Positions 54,078 to 62,444 of a DNA stretch of 64,000 nt are shown here, in pieces. The position numbers and the translations under genes are program-made. The stretch spans positions 17,590 through 81,589 of the forward strand of contig JAEUHQ010000097.1 in the NCBI GenBank assembly GCA_016794565.1. The letters are read 5' to 3'. Source of the stretch: Planctomycetota bacterium. Lineage in GTDB: Bacteria > Planctomycetota > UBA1135 > UBA2386. The stretch's first letter is position 1; every line of letters begins with the position of its first letter. The notes under the pieces are model-generated. The model worked only from the letters and a program-made list of their open reading frames with translations. It was not told where the DNA came from and did not search any database.

Positions 54078-54417
54078 GGAGCGACAGGATAGCCGGACGG
54101 ACCTCGATGCGATCCCGTGGCGCACCACGAGGTACCCGGGCGTCGCGATCCACTTCTATGCGAGCGACCGGGACAACGGCCGCGCGCTCGCACTGATCCG
54201 GATGGACCCCGGGCACGGCTACCCGCGTCACACCCACCGCGGCGTCGAAACGGTGCTCGTGCTGCAAGGCGGCTACCGCGACGAGCGCGGCGAGCACCGT
54301 GCCGGCGATTTCGTCGACTACGCCGACGGGACGACGCACGCGCCGGTGGCGTTGCTCGGCGACCGGCCGTGCGTGCTGCTCGCGCTCGCGCACGAAGGCG
54401 TTCTGCTCGCCAGCTGA
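54076..54417 (+). CDS. ChrR-like cupin-domain protein
   Basis: 113 aa from ATG 54076. Cupin signature: GHGYPRHTHRGVETVLVLQG with metal ligands His, His and Glu, then GDFVDYADGTTHAP giving the second motif His. Resembles the cupin part of the anti-sigma factor ChrR. The start codon overlaps that of the divergent PTPS gene (CATG at 54075-54078), leaving no shared promoter region between them. An in-frame ATG 39 nt upstream (54037) is the alternative. Confidence 0.82.
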   Translation: MERQDSRTDLDAIPWRTTRYPGVAIHFYASDRDNGRALALIRMDPGHGYPRHTHRGVETVLVLQGGYRDERGEHRAGDFVDYADGTTHAPVALLGDRPCVLLALAHEGVLLAS

Positions 54418-54459
54418 AGCGAGCCGCGCGCCGCGAATGGCGCCCATGCGATCGTGAGG

Positions 54460-54482
54460 CACGCCACCCGCGGGGTGGCGTG
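54460..54482. terminator. Hairpin downstream of fusA and cupin genes
   Basis: Perfect 10-bp inverted repeat CACGCCACCC / GGGTGGCGTG with loop GCG, lying between the convergent cupin and EF-G genes. No T-run; probably a bidirectional 3'-end hairpin like the one after pyrG. Confidence 0.65.
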
Positions 54483-54496
54483 GCGCGCTCAGGCAC

Positions 54497-56590
54497 TCAC
54501 CCCTTCACGACTTCGGCGAGAACCTTCTCGGCGATGTTCGGCGGCACCGGCTCGTACGACGCCGGCTCCATCGTGTAGGTCCCGCGGCCCTGTGTCAGCG
54601 AACGCAGCGTCGTCGAGTACTGGAACATCTCGGCGAGCGGCACCTTGCCCGTGACCGCGGAGATGCCGCCCGGCTTGCTGATCATCTCCTCGACGAGGCC
54701 GCGCCGGGAGCTGAGGTCGCCGATGACGTCGCCGGTCTTCTCCTCGGGCGCCTCGATCTCGATCTTCATGATCGGCTCGAGGAGCTGCGAGTTGCCTTCC
54801 GCGGCCATGCGGAACGCGAGCACACCCGCCGCTTCGAACGCCATCGCGCTCGAGTCGACGTCGTGCGCCTGACCGTCGTACAGCTCGGCGACGACCTTGC
54901 AGTACGGGAAGCCGATGCGGCCGCCGCCCTTGATCGCGGCTTCGATGCCGGACTCGACCGCCGGGATGTACTCGCGCGGGACCGAACCGCCCTTCACCGC
55001 ATCGACGAACTTGAGATCCTCGACTTCGGGATCGGTGCTGAACCTGACGCGTGCGACGGCGAACTGACCCGAACCGCCGGACTGCTTGATGTGGCGCGCT
55101 TCGACCGTCTTCGGTCCCTTCAACGTCATCTTGTACGCGACCTTCGGACGGCCGACCGTCACGCCGATCTTGTAGTCGTTCATGATCATGTTGCACTTCA
55201 CTTCGAGGTGCAGCTCGCCCATGCCCGAGATCACCATCTGGCCCGTCTGCTCGTCGGTGCGCGCCTTGAACGTCGGATCCTCGCGCACGAGCTTGCCGAT
55301 GACCTCCGACAGCTTGTCGCGATCGCCGCTCGACTTCGGCTCGATCGCCATGCTGATGACGGTGTCCGGGAAGTTCATCGCTTCGTAGATCACCGGGTTC
55401 TCGCGCGTCGACAGCGTGTCGCCCGTGATGGAGTCCTTGATGCCGACGGCGGCGACGATGTCACCTGCCTGCGCGGTGTCGATCGGCTCGCGCTGCGCCG
55501 CGTGCATGCGCACGAGGCGGCCGATGCGCTCGAAGCGGCGCGTGCGGGCGTTGTAGTACTTCTCGCCCTGGTTCATCTCGCCCGTGTAGATGCGGATGAA
55601 CGTGAGGTCGCCGTTGGGGTCGCTGATCGTCTTGAACACCAGACCCGCGAACGGCTGGTCGGGCATCAGCGGACGCTGGATCTTCTCGTCGTTCTCCGGG
55701 TTGAAGCCCTCGATCGCGGGGACGTCGAGCGGGCTCGGCAGGAAGTCGACGATCGCGTCGAGCACGTTCTGCACGCCCTTGTCCTTGAACGCGGAGCCGC
55801 AGAACACCGGCGTGATCTTGAGGTCCAGCGTGCCCTGGCGGATGGCCATCATGATCTCGGGGATCGTGACCTCTTCGCCCTCGACGAACTTCTCGAGCAC
55901 GGTGTCGTGGCACTCGGCGACGGCTTCCACCATCTGCTCGCGGCGCTTCTTCGCTTCGGCGAGCAGTTCGTCCGGGATGTCCCCGACGGTCATCTCGCGC
56001 GCGTCGTCGTCGGCCCACACGCAGGCCCTCATGTTGATGAGGTCGACGACGCCCTGGAACGACTTCTCCTTGCCGATCGGCATCACGAGGGGCACGGGGT
56101 TGGCGTAGAGCCGCGTGCGCATCGACTCGACGGCCTTGTAGAAGTCCGCACCCGTGCGGTCCATCTTGTTGACGAACGCGATGCGCGGGACCTTGTAGCG
56201 GTTGGCCTGGCGCCAGACCGTCTCGGACTGCGGCTGCACACCAGCGACCGCGCAGAACACGCCGACCGCGCCGTCGAGGACGCGCAGCGAGCGTTCCACT
56301 TCGGCCGTGAAGTCGACGTGGCCTGGCGTGTCGATCAGGCTCATGCGGTGCTGGCGCCAGAAGCACGTCGTCGCGGCCGACGTGATCGTGATGCCGCGCT
56401 TCCGCTCTTCCTCGAGGTAGTCCATCGTGGCCGCACCCTCGTGCACCTCACCGATCTTGTGGCTCTTGCCGGTGATGTACAGGATGCGCTCGCTGAACGT
56501 CGTCTTGCCCGCGTCGATGTGCGCGATGACGCCGAAGTTGCGGAACGTCTTGATGGTCTGGACGTCCTTCGAATCCTTCTTGTCGGACAT
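54497..56590 (-). CDS. fusA: Translation elongation factor G
   Basis: 697 aa. G domain: [20 protein letters not shown] (G1), [10 protein letters not shown] (G2), DTPGHVDF (G3), NKMD (G4) and GSAF (G5). Domains II-V follow, with domain [14 protein letters not shown] and the RRGLVEEM motif. Moves tRNA and mRNA on the ribosome and acts in recycling. The window shows no rpsL/rpsG/tuf neighbours, so this copy is outside the usual str operon. The 334-bp upstream gap contains two hairpins. Confidence 0.97.
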   Translation of the reverse strand: MSDKKDSKDVQTIKTFRNFGVIAHIDAGKTTFSERILYITGKSHKIGEVHEGAATMDYLEEERKRGITITSAATTCFWRQHRMSLIDTPGHVDFTAEVERSLRVLDGAVGVFCAVAGVQPQSETVWRQANRYKVPRIAFVNKMDRTGADFYKAVESMRTRLYANPVPLVMPIGKEKSFQGVVDLINMRACVWADDDAREMTVGDIPDELLAEAKKRREQMVEAVAECHDTVLEKFVEGEEVTIPEIMMAIRQGTLDLKITPVFCGSAFKDKGVQNVLDAIVDFLPSPLDVPAIEGFNPENDEKIQRPLMPDQPFAGLVFKTISDPNGDLTFIRIYTGEMNQGEKYYNARTRRFERIGRLVRMHAAQREPIDTAQAGDIVAAVGIKDSITGDTLSTRENPVIYEAMNFPDTVISMAIEPKSSGDRDKLSEVIGKLVREDPTFKARTDEQTGQMVISGMGELHLEVKCNMIMNDYKIGVTVGRPKVAYKMTLKGPKTVEARHIKQSGGSGQFAVARVRFSTDPEVEDLKFVDAVKGGSVPREYIPAVESGIEAAIKGGGRIGFPYCKVVAELYDGQAHDVDSSAMAFEAAGVLAFRMAAEGNSQLLEPIMKIEIEAPEEKTGDVIGDLSSRRGLVEEMISKPGGISAVTGKVPLAEMFQYSTTLRSLTQGRGTYTMEPASYEPVPPNIAEKVLAEVVKG

Positions 56591-56924
56591 GGCGGTGCGG
56601 GGGGTAGGGCTCGGAGATGACATCGTTGGGGTGGCCCGTCGGAGAACGGGCCGCGCGGCGTCGGGCTCGGTGCGACCCGGCGCAGCCGCCGCAAACGGGT
56701 AGCGATCCGCGGACACGGTGGCCCGGGATGGAAGGCGAAGAACGGTAGCGACCGCGGCGATCGGGTCAATGCCCCGCGGGGGGACGGACGCGGTTCGGCG
56801 GGCTCCGGCCCGCCAGAACCGCCGGGGCGAGGTCGCGGTGTCACGGTGCGGTGCGCGGCATCGTCCAGTTCCCCCACAGTCGCTGCCGATCCGTCGTGCG
56901 ACTCGACGACACGGAGATCGCAGC
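56591..56924. other. Divergent intergenic region between fusA and the carbonic anhydrase gene
   Basis: 334 bp without a supported ORF. Two inverted repeats: GGCCCGT-cggaga-ACGGGCC at 56633-56652, and a longer bulged stem at 56792-56820 (GGTTC+GGCGGGC with GCCCGCC, one extra A, GAACC). Promoters for both genes should lie here; the hairpins could sit in the 5' leader of fusA. Confidence 0.45.
56792..56820. promoter_or_regulatory. Bulged 12-bp stem-loop upstream of fusA
   Basis: GGTTCGGCGGGC, loop TCCG, GCCCGCC, a bulged A, then GAACC. It sits about 200 nt upstream of the fusA start and 105 nt upstream of the carbonic anhydrase start. Function is not known; candidate leader structure or terminator of an upstream transcript. 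Confidence 0.4.
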
Positions 56925-58613
56925 ATGGGTTTTGTCTCTCGATTCCGCACCGCCTGCCTGTTGTTCGCCGCCGGCTCGCTCGCCGTCGGTTCGCTGTCCG
57001 CCCAACGCAGCCCGGACGAGGCAATGCGGGCCCTGCAGGAGGGCAATCGCCGCTTCGCCGCGGATCGCTCCGTGCCGCAACCACTCGGGGACGGCGTCCG
57101 GCGCACGCTGGCACGCGGACAGAGCCCGATGGCGATCGTGCTGTGTTGCGCTGACAGCCGCGTGCCGCCCGAACACGTCTTCAATGCGGGGCTCGGCGAA
57201 CTGTTCGTCGTGCGCGTCGCCGGCCACACCTGCGACCCGGAGACCCTCGCGAGCATCGAATACGCCGTCGAACACCTGAACGTCCCGCTCTGCGTCGTGC
57301 TCGGCCACGAGAAGTGCGGCGCGGTCGCGGCAACGGTCGCGCAGGTCGAGTCACCGGGCAACGGCACCGGCCACGACGCACCGAGCCAGGCCGTACAGCA
57401 GCTCCTCGAGCAGATCGAACCGGCGGTCCGCCGCGCGAAGGCGCGCGACTTCTCGGGCACCGAACTGTGCGCCGCCGCGGAAGAGGAGAACGTGCACTAC
57501 ACGGTCCAGGAATGCCTGCGCAGGAGCCCGCTGCTGCGCCGCTACGCGTCGGTCGGACGCTTCCGCATGGTCGGCGCGCGCTACCACCTCGCGTCGGGCG
57601 AGGTCGAGTGGCTGCCGACGCGCCCGATGCCCGCCGAGACGAACTCGAAGACGGAGCCCGCGGCCGCCGCGCCCGCGAGCGTGCCGCCGCACGTCGCGCT
57701 CCGCATGCTCCAGGCGGGCCACCGCCGCTTCCTCGGCGCCGGCCAGGCCGCGGGCGACATCTCGGGCAAACGCCGCGAAGAACTCACCCACGGACAGCAG
57801 CCGCTGGCGATCGTGCTCACGTGTTCCGACTCGCGCGTCGCGCCCGAGCACGTCTTCGACGCGGGCCTCGGCGAACTGTTCGTGATCCGGGTCGCCGGCA
57901 ACACGATCAACGACGACACCCTCGCGAGCATCGAGTACGCCGCCGGCCACACCGGCGCCTCGCTGCTCGTCGTGATGGGCCACAGCCGCTGCGGCGCGAT
58001 CCAGGCCGCGACCGAGCACCCGGAGGGCGCCGAGCTGTCGCCGAACATGCGTTCACTGCTGGCTCGCCTCGAACCGTCCGTCGCGCGCGCCCAGGTCGAC
58101 GGCGAGAAGGGCGCCGACCTCGTCACCCGCGCGGTGCGCGGCAACGTGCTCCGCGCGGTGGCAGAAGCACGTTCGCGCAGCCCGCTGCTGCAGCGCCTCG
58201 AGACGGAGGGCCGATTCGCGATCCTGCCGGCGGTCTACGACCTCACGACCGGCGACGTCGCCTGGCTCAAGGACAACGCGTCGAACGACACCATGCCGGC
58301 AGCAGCGCCGGGCGGAGAAACGAAGCCGACGCCCGATCGGGCGCCCTCGCACGGGTCGGCGCACGGACACGGCGCGGAACCGGAGGAGCACGGCGACGAA
58401 TCCGCGGCTGCGCACAGAGCACCCGTCGAACACGGCGACGACCCGCACGGCGGTGCCCACGACGCCCACGACGCAGTCGCGGGGCACGAAGGCAACGGCG
58501 GCCACACGGCGGGCCGCGGCGCGTGGTGGCTCGATCCGCGCGTCTGGCTTGCGGCGCTCGGCGTGCTGTCGATGGGTGCGGCGCTCTTCCTCACCCGCAA
58601 GAAGCCCGCGTGA
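56925..58613 (+). CDS. Membrane-anchored protein with two tandem beta-carbonic anhydrase domains
   Basis: 562 aa; GGAG lies about 9 nt upstream of ATG 56925. Signal peptide (residues 1-27, ending SLSAQ). Domain 1 has the beta-CA zinc set Cys75-x-Asp77-x-Arg79 and His128/Cys131 (LGHEKCGAV). Domain 2 has Cys300-x-Asp302-x-Arg304 and His353/Cys356 (MGHSRCGAI). Both therefore look active. A His/Gly/Asp-rich linker (about 470-530, [17 protein letters not shown]) leads to one membrane helix ([16 protein letters not shown]) with basic end RKK. Interconverts CO2 and bicarbonate, probably in the periplasm. The His-rich stretch could bind zinc. Confidence 0.93.
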   Translation: MGFVSRFRTACLLFAAGSLAVGSLSAQRSPDEAMRALQEGNRRFAADRSVPQPLGDGVRRTLARGQSPMAIVLCCADSRVPPEHVFNAGLGELFVVRVAGHTCDPETLASIEYAVEHLNVPLCVVLGHEKCGAVAATVAQVESPGNGTGHDAPSQAVQQLLEQIEPAVRRAKARDFSGTELCAAAEEENVHYTVQECLRRSPLLRRYASVGRFRMVGARYHLASGEVEWLPTRPMPAETNSKTEPAAAAPASVPPHVALRMLQAGHRRFLGAGQAAGDISGKRREELTHGQQPLAIVLTCSDSRVAPEHVFDAGLGELFVIRVAGNTINDDTLASIEYAAGHTGASLLVVMGHSRCGAIQAATEHPEGAELSPNMRSLLARLEPSVARAQVDGEKGADLVTRAVRGNVLRAVAEARSRSPLLQRLETEGRFAILPAVYDLTTGDVAWLKDNASNDTMPAAAPGGETKPTPDRAPSHGSAHGHGAEPEEHGDESAAAHRAPVEHGDDPHGGAHDAHDAVAGHEGNGGHTAGRGAWWLDPRVWLAALGVLSMGAALFLTRKKPA

Positions 58614-58632
58614 CCCCGGGGCCCGCGGCGGT

Positions 58633-60372
58633 TCACCGCAGCCAGTCCTCGAACGCCTTCTGCCGCACCGGGTCCGGCGTGTGGTCGAACCACACGCGGC
58701 GGAAGCGTCCGTAGTCCGCGCGCACCTGGTCCTTCGTCTTCGTCGGCAGCGACGCGACGTAGTCGTCGAGGAACTTCTCGAAGTCGACGGCGACCATCGT
58801 CGGCGCGCGCTCCCGCAGTTCGCGCATCAGGTCCCGGTCGTAGACGGCGAGCCGCGCCGGCACGGGGATCGGCGCGATCGGCGACCAGTCGACGGCGTCG
58901 CTCGGGAACCAGACCTGGCGCCACGGCGCGTCGTCGACCCACGTCGTCCCGTCCTCCCCCACGTGTTTGTCGTAGTTGCCCTCGAACATGAAGTGCACGC
59001 CGCGCCGCTCGAGGTAGCCCGTGTAGTGCGACGGATCGAGGTTGTGCGCGACTTTGTGGCGCTGCTTGCCGGGCAGGTGCGCGAGGTATGCATCGGTCAG
59101 GCCCGCGGCGCATTCGACCGCGACCGGCACGCGAGAGCGGTACGCGAGGTTCGCCTGGCCGCCACCGATCCCGACCCGCACCGGCAATCCGTCGAACAGC
59201 ACCCGCAGCGCCTCGCCGGCGCGACGGAACGCCTCGGCCGCGCTGACGCCGGGCACTCCACGCATCTCGGCCATGGTGAAGCGCCGGTTGTCCGAGACGG
59301 GCAGGTTGTAGTCGCCGAGCCACGGCGGTTCGGAGCGCAGCACGAGTCCCGCTGCGACGGCCGCGGCGACCAGCGGCTGCACCCACGCGGTCCGCGCCCG
59401 AACGAACGCACCGTCGAGCGCGAGCAGCAGGGCGGGCAGGATCGGCAGCAGGAACCGCGCGAACATGAAGTCGCCGCCGACCCACACGACGAAGGCGAGG
59501 TACGGCAGCACGAACGCCGCGATGGCGGCGGCGCGGCGCCGCTCCGTTCGCGACACGGCGAGCCACGCGAGTGCGAGCAGGGCCGGCGCGAGCGCCCAGT
59601 AGCACTTCGCGAACTCGACCACGTAGTCGACGCCGAGCCCGAGCAGCGGACCGCCATCGGACTTCGCGTAGAACGTGTTCGGCAGCCAGTACCCGTAGTA
59701 GGAGCGGCGCCAGATCAGGAACGGCCCGAACGCGAGCACGAACGGGACGGCGTACGCGGTGAACAGGGCCGGCGCCCGGCGCGCGCGCGCGTCGAACGCT
59801 ACGAACGCGCCGAGGATCGCGGCAGGCAGGAGGCCGTCGGGCCGCGTCATCGCAGTGAGCGCCGCGACGAGCCCCGCGATCGCCGCCTGGCGCGCGCACC
59901 GCAGGTCGATCGCGAAGCGGAGCAGCGTCGTCACGAGCATGACGTAGAGCGCCGTTTCGAGCCCGGCGGGCGCGAGCGACGCGGCGTGATGGACCGCGGC
60001 GTAACCGCACGCGGCGATCGGCGCCGCCGCGCGGCCGGCGCTGCCACGCCATGCGAGGAACGCGAGCAGCCACACGGTCGCGGCGTGGCAGAGCGTGCCC
60101 CACACGTTCGACCACGTCTCGAGCGCCGCGCCCGTGCACCCGAGCCACTGCCCGATCGCGAGCCAGATCGTCCACGTGAAGTTCGAATAGCCTTCGACCG
60201 GCGGCTCGGCCGGGTCGAGGTTGAACACCAGGCCGTGGCCCTCGACGAGATGCTGCGCGTAGCGGAACGAGATGTACGCGTCGTCGCACGTCCACCGCAG
60301 GTTCCACGCCTGCCACGCCGCGGCGGACGCGGCGAGAGCGGCGAGAGTCCAGAAGATCGCGCGGCGCGGCAT
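58633..60372 (-). CDS. GT39-like polytopic membrane glycosyltransferase
   Basis: 579 aa. About ten membrane helices in the first 330 residues. The first periplasmic loop carries DDAYISFRYAQHLVEGHGL, the acidic active-site pattern of the PMT/ArnT (GT-C) superfamily; PVEGYSNFTWTIWLAIGQ and GLETALYVMLVTTLL follow. The C-terminal about 230 residues are soluble with no assigned domain (YTGYLERRGVHFMFEG). Likely transfers a sugar from a polyprenyl phosphate donor to an envelope acceptor. Acceptor unknown. Confidence 0.82.
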   Translation of the reverse strand: MPRRAIFWTLAALAASAAAWQAWNLRWTCDDAYISFRYAQHLVEGHGLVFNLDPAEPPVEGYSNFTWTIWLAIGQWLGCTGAALETWSNVWGTLCHAATVWLLAFLAWRGSAGRAAAPIAACGYAAVHHAASLAPAGLETALYVMLVTTLLRFAIDLRCARQAAIAGLVAALTAMTRPDGLLPAAILGAFVAFDARARRAPALFTAYAVPFVLAFGPFLIWRRSYYGYWLPNTFYAKSDGGPLLGLGVDYVVEFAKCYWALAPALLALAWLAVSRTERRRAAAIAAFVLPYLAFVVWVGGDFMFARFLLPILPALLLALDGAFVRARTAWVQPLVAAAVAAGLVLRSEPPWLGDYNLPVSDNRRFTMAEMRGVPGVSAAEAFRRAGEALRVLFDGLPVRVGIGGGQANLAYRSRVPVAVECAAGLTDAYLAHLPGKQRHKVAHNLDPSHYTGYLERRGVHFMFEGNYDKHVGEDGTTWVDDAPWRQVWFPSDAVDWSPIAPIPVPARLAVYDRDLMRELRERAPTMVAVDFEKFLDDYVASLPTKTKDQVRADYGRFRRVWFDHTPDPVRQKAFEDWLR

Positions 60373-60546
60373 CGTTCGCGGCCGCGAAGGCTACCTCGGG
60401 GCGCCGGCAGATGCGCCGGTCGAGCACCGGGCGGAGCGTCGCCCTTCTCGATGCGGCCGTGCAAAGGGGTCTGTCGCGGCCGGGACCTGCCGCGCAGGTG
60501 CATTCGGGCGCCACACCGGGGTGAGGCGGCACGCGCGCCGTTCGGC

Positions 60547-60589
60547 CGGCGTCACCCGCGGTCGGCCGTCCCGAAGACGTCGTCGATCG
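60547..60589. repeat. 43-bp perfect direct repeat, copy A (over the 3' end of the Rpn gene)
   Basis: CGGCGTCACCCGCGGTCGGC... to ...GTCGTCGATCG. On the minus strand it encodes the last residues IDDVFGTADRG and stop of the Rpn gene plus a few bases. Identical to copy B at 61625-61667, 1,078 bp away. Confidence 0.95.
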
Positions 60590-61568
60590 TGCGCGCGTCG
60601 AGTACGCGTTCGGCGAACCGGTCGAGCTCGGCGGCGACAGCACCGCGGACCCTCTGCTCGGCGGCCTTCGCGGCCTCCGCGCCGAAGCGCCGCGCGAGTT
60701 GACGCAGCAGAAGATCGGCGCGGCCCTCGTTGCGGCCTTCGACCCGACCTTCGTCGCGGCCTTCGTTGCGGGTCTGCGTGAGCGTGGACACGAACTTCTT
60801 CTTCATGGCGTCGTCGGTCAGTTGGTGGTCCAGCACGCGGTGCACGATCTGGCGCGGCAGGTCGGACGTCTCGAGCACGTAGTCTACCACGGCGAGGAAC
60901 AGCTCCTCGTTCGACGTCTCGTCGGCGAAGCGCGACGCCTGCTGCAGTACGACGCGCCACGTCGCGACCCAGGCCTCGAACGCGGCGGCGTCGTCGGCCG
61001 CGGCCGGCAGGTACTGCAGCGCCGACAGCGCACACAGGCCGAGTACGCTGAGCGCGCGCTGGCGCAGAGCTTCGGGCGGCTGCTCGCGCAGGTCGTCGAG
61101 CACGAACTGGAGCGACGGCAGGAAGCGGTGCAGCGCAGCGGGGACGTTGGCGAGGTCGAACAGCTCGCGCACCTGGAGCGGCGACCGCCACGGCCGCTGG
61201 TCGGCGTGCACGACCACCGGCAGCACCGGCGGCAGGAACGGTTCGCGCGGGTGCTCGCGGCGCCAGGTCCGCAGCACGGCCGTGACCTGCTCGAGCATCT
61301 GCAGCGCATCGAAGCGCGAGCTCGCCGACTTGTGCTCGAGCACGACGTAGAGCAGGAGCCCGCCGCCGCCGCGTGTCGTGACGGCGAACAGGAGATCGCA
61401 GATCGTGCGCCGGCCGCGGCGGCTGCGTTGGTCGGGTTCGCAGCGGCAGAGCGTCGCCCAGTCGATCGCCTGGACCACCGCCGGCGCCAGCGCAGTCTGG
61501 AGCAACGGTGCCGCGTGCTCCGGTGCGGCGAAGATCAGTTGGAAGAGTTGGTCGTGGCGATGCCCCAC
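60552..61568 (-). CDS. Rpn family recombination-promoting nuclease / putative transposase
   Basis: 338 aa from GTG 61568 (stop codon in frame shortly upstream). N-terminus GHRHDQLFQLIFAAPEHA and the PD-(D/E)XK nuclease core CDLLFAVTTRGGGGLLLYVV followed by LEHKSASSRFDALQM are typical of Rpn/YhgA-like proteins (PF04754), as is LPPVLPVVVHADQRPW. The C-terminal third has a charged repeat (RNEGRDEGRVEGRNEGRAD). Members cut DNA and promote RecA-independent recombination; they vary strongly in their C-terminal ends. The gene is bracketed by a 43-bp direct repeat, which is not IS-like terminal inverted repeats. Confidence 0.88.
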   Translation of the reverse strand: MGHRHDQLFQLIFAAPEHAAPLLQTALAPAVVQAIDWATLCRCEPDQRSRRGRRTICDLLFAVTTRGGGGLLLYVVLEHKSASSRFDALQMLEQVTAVLRTWRREHPREPFLPPVLPVVVHADQRPWRSPLQVRELFDLANVPAALHRFLPSLQFVLDDLREQPPEALRQRALSVLGLCALSALQYLPAAADDAAAFEAWVATWRVVLQQASRFADETSNEELFLAVVDYVLETSDLPRQIVHRVLDHQLTDDAMKKKFVSTLTQTRNEGRDEGRVEGRNEGRADLLLRQLARRFGAEAAKAAEQRVRGAVAAELDRFAERVLDARTIDDVFGTADRG

Positions 61569-61624
61569 CCCGTAGTGGATCGAGGAGCATCACTTCGGCG
61601 GGAAACTCCCGCGAACATGGGCTT

Positions 61625-61667
61625 CGGCGTCACCCGCGGTCGGCCGTCCCGAAGACGTCGTCGATCG
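61625..61667. repeat. 43-bp perfect direct repeat, copy B: 3' remnant of a second Rpn-like gene
   Basis: Identical to copy A. On the minus strand it encodes IDDVFGTADRG and a stop, and the residues before it (LDAEPPA) still resemble the intact gene's LDART. It lies 57 nt upstream of the Rpn start, so it looks like the tail of a paralogue that was lost, not a target-site duplication. Confidence 0.75.
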
Positions 61668-61709
61668 CCGGAGGTTCTGCGTCGAGCCACCGCGGCGGCG
61701 GTCGCTGCC

Positions 61710-62444
61710 TCAACCGACGAGCGGGCGCAGCGCCGCGACCAGCGCGTGCGCCAGGCGGCGCTGCCCGGCGGCACCGCGCGACAGGCGCTGGTTGCACTCG
61801 ACCTCGATGCCGAGGTACCGCGCCGGGAGAGTGCAGCGTCGCATGTGCGTCGTGAAGCCGTCGGTGTCGCCGAAGTACGGGAAGTTGCGCCGCACGGCAA
61901 GACCGCGCGCCTTCAACGCCGCGGCGAGTGCCACGCAGAAGGCGACTTCGCGCGGCCGCGACGGATCGCACAGGAGGCCGACGTCGTTGCGCCGCTCGAC
62001 GCCGCCGAGGCGCTCGACGAACGAGTGCACGGAGAGGTGCACGACGCCGCTGCGGGCGGCCACCGCGGCCAGGTCCCGCTCGACTTCGGCGCGCCAGGGC
62101 CGCCAGTAGTGCACGAGCCGCTGCTCGCGTTCGGCCGGCGCGAGCCGGTTGCCGGGAACGGCGCGGCCGTCGACGCGGCGCACGACGACGCGCGGATGGT
62201 CGTCGCTCCTGTTCAGGTCCGCGACGAGGCGCGACCAGCGGCCCGCGTACAACGGCGCGCCGAACGCGGCCGCGACGGCTCGGGCGATCGGCAGGGCGCC
62301 TGGATCCCATCCGCGGTGGGATCGCAGCATCGCCGCCGGGACGCCGAGCCCGCGCAACTCGCGCGGCACCGCGCACGACGCGTGTTCGCAGGTGACGACG
62401 AGATGCCGGCCTTCGTCGGCCCGTCGTCTCGGCGAGGTCGTCAC
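61710..62444 (-). CDS. N-formylglutamate amidohydrolase
   Basis: 244 aa from GTG 62444, overlapping the stop of the peptidase-peroxiredoxin gene (GTGA). Family motifs: LVVTCEHASCAVP with metal ligands, LVADLNRSDDHPRVV, VVHLSVHSF, and EVECNQRL. Releases formate from N-formylglutamate in some histidine-degradation routes, though many members have unknown substrates. No hut genes nearby. Preferred start lies just after the coupled stop. Confidence 0.85.
   Translation of the reverse strand: MTTSPRRRADEGRHLVVTCEHASCAVPRELRGLGVPAAMLRSHRGWDPGALPIARAVAAAFGAPLYAGRWSRLVADLNRSDDHPRVVVRRVDGRAVPGNRLAPAEREQRLVHYWRPWRAEVERDLAAVAARSGVVHLSVHSFVERLGGVERRNDVGLLCDPSRPREVAFCVALAAALKARGLAVRRNFPYFGDTDGFTTHMRRCTLPARYLGIEVECNQRLSRGAAGQRRLAHALVAALRPLVG

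Noticed and set aside
60547..61667. 43-bp repeats considered as transposon ends or target-site duplication
   Set aside because: Orientation is direct, one copy is coding and includes the gene's own stop, and there are no inverted ends; a paralogue remnant explains it better.
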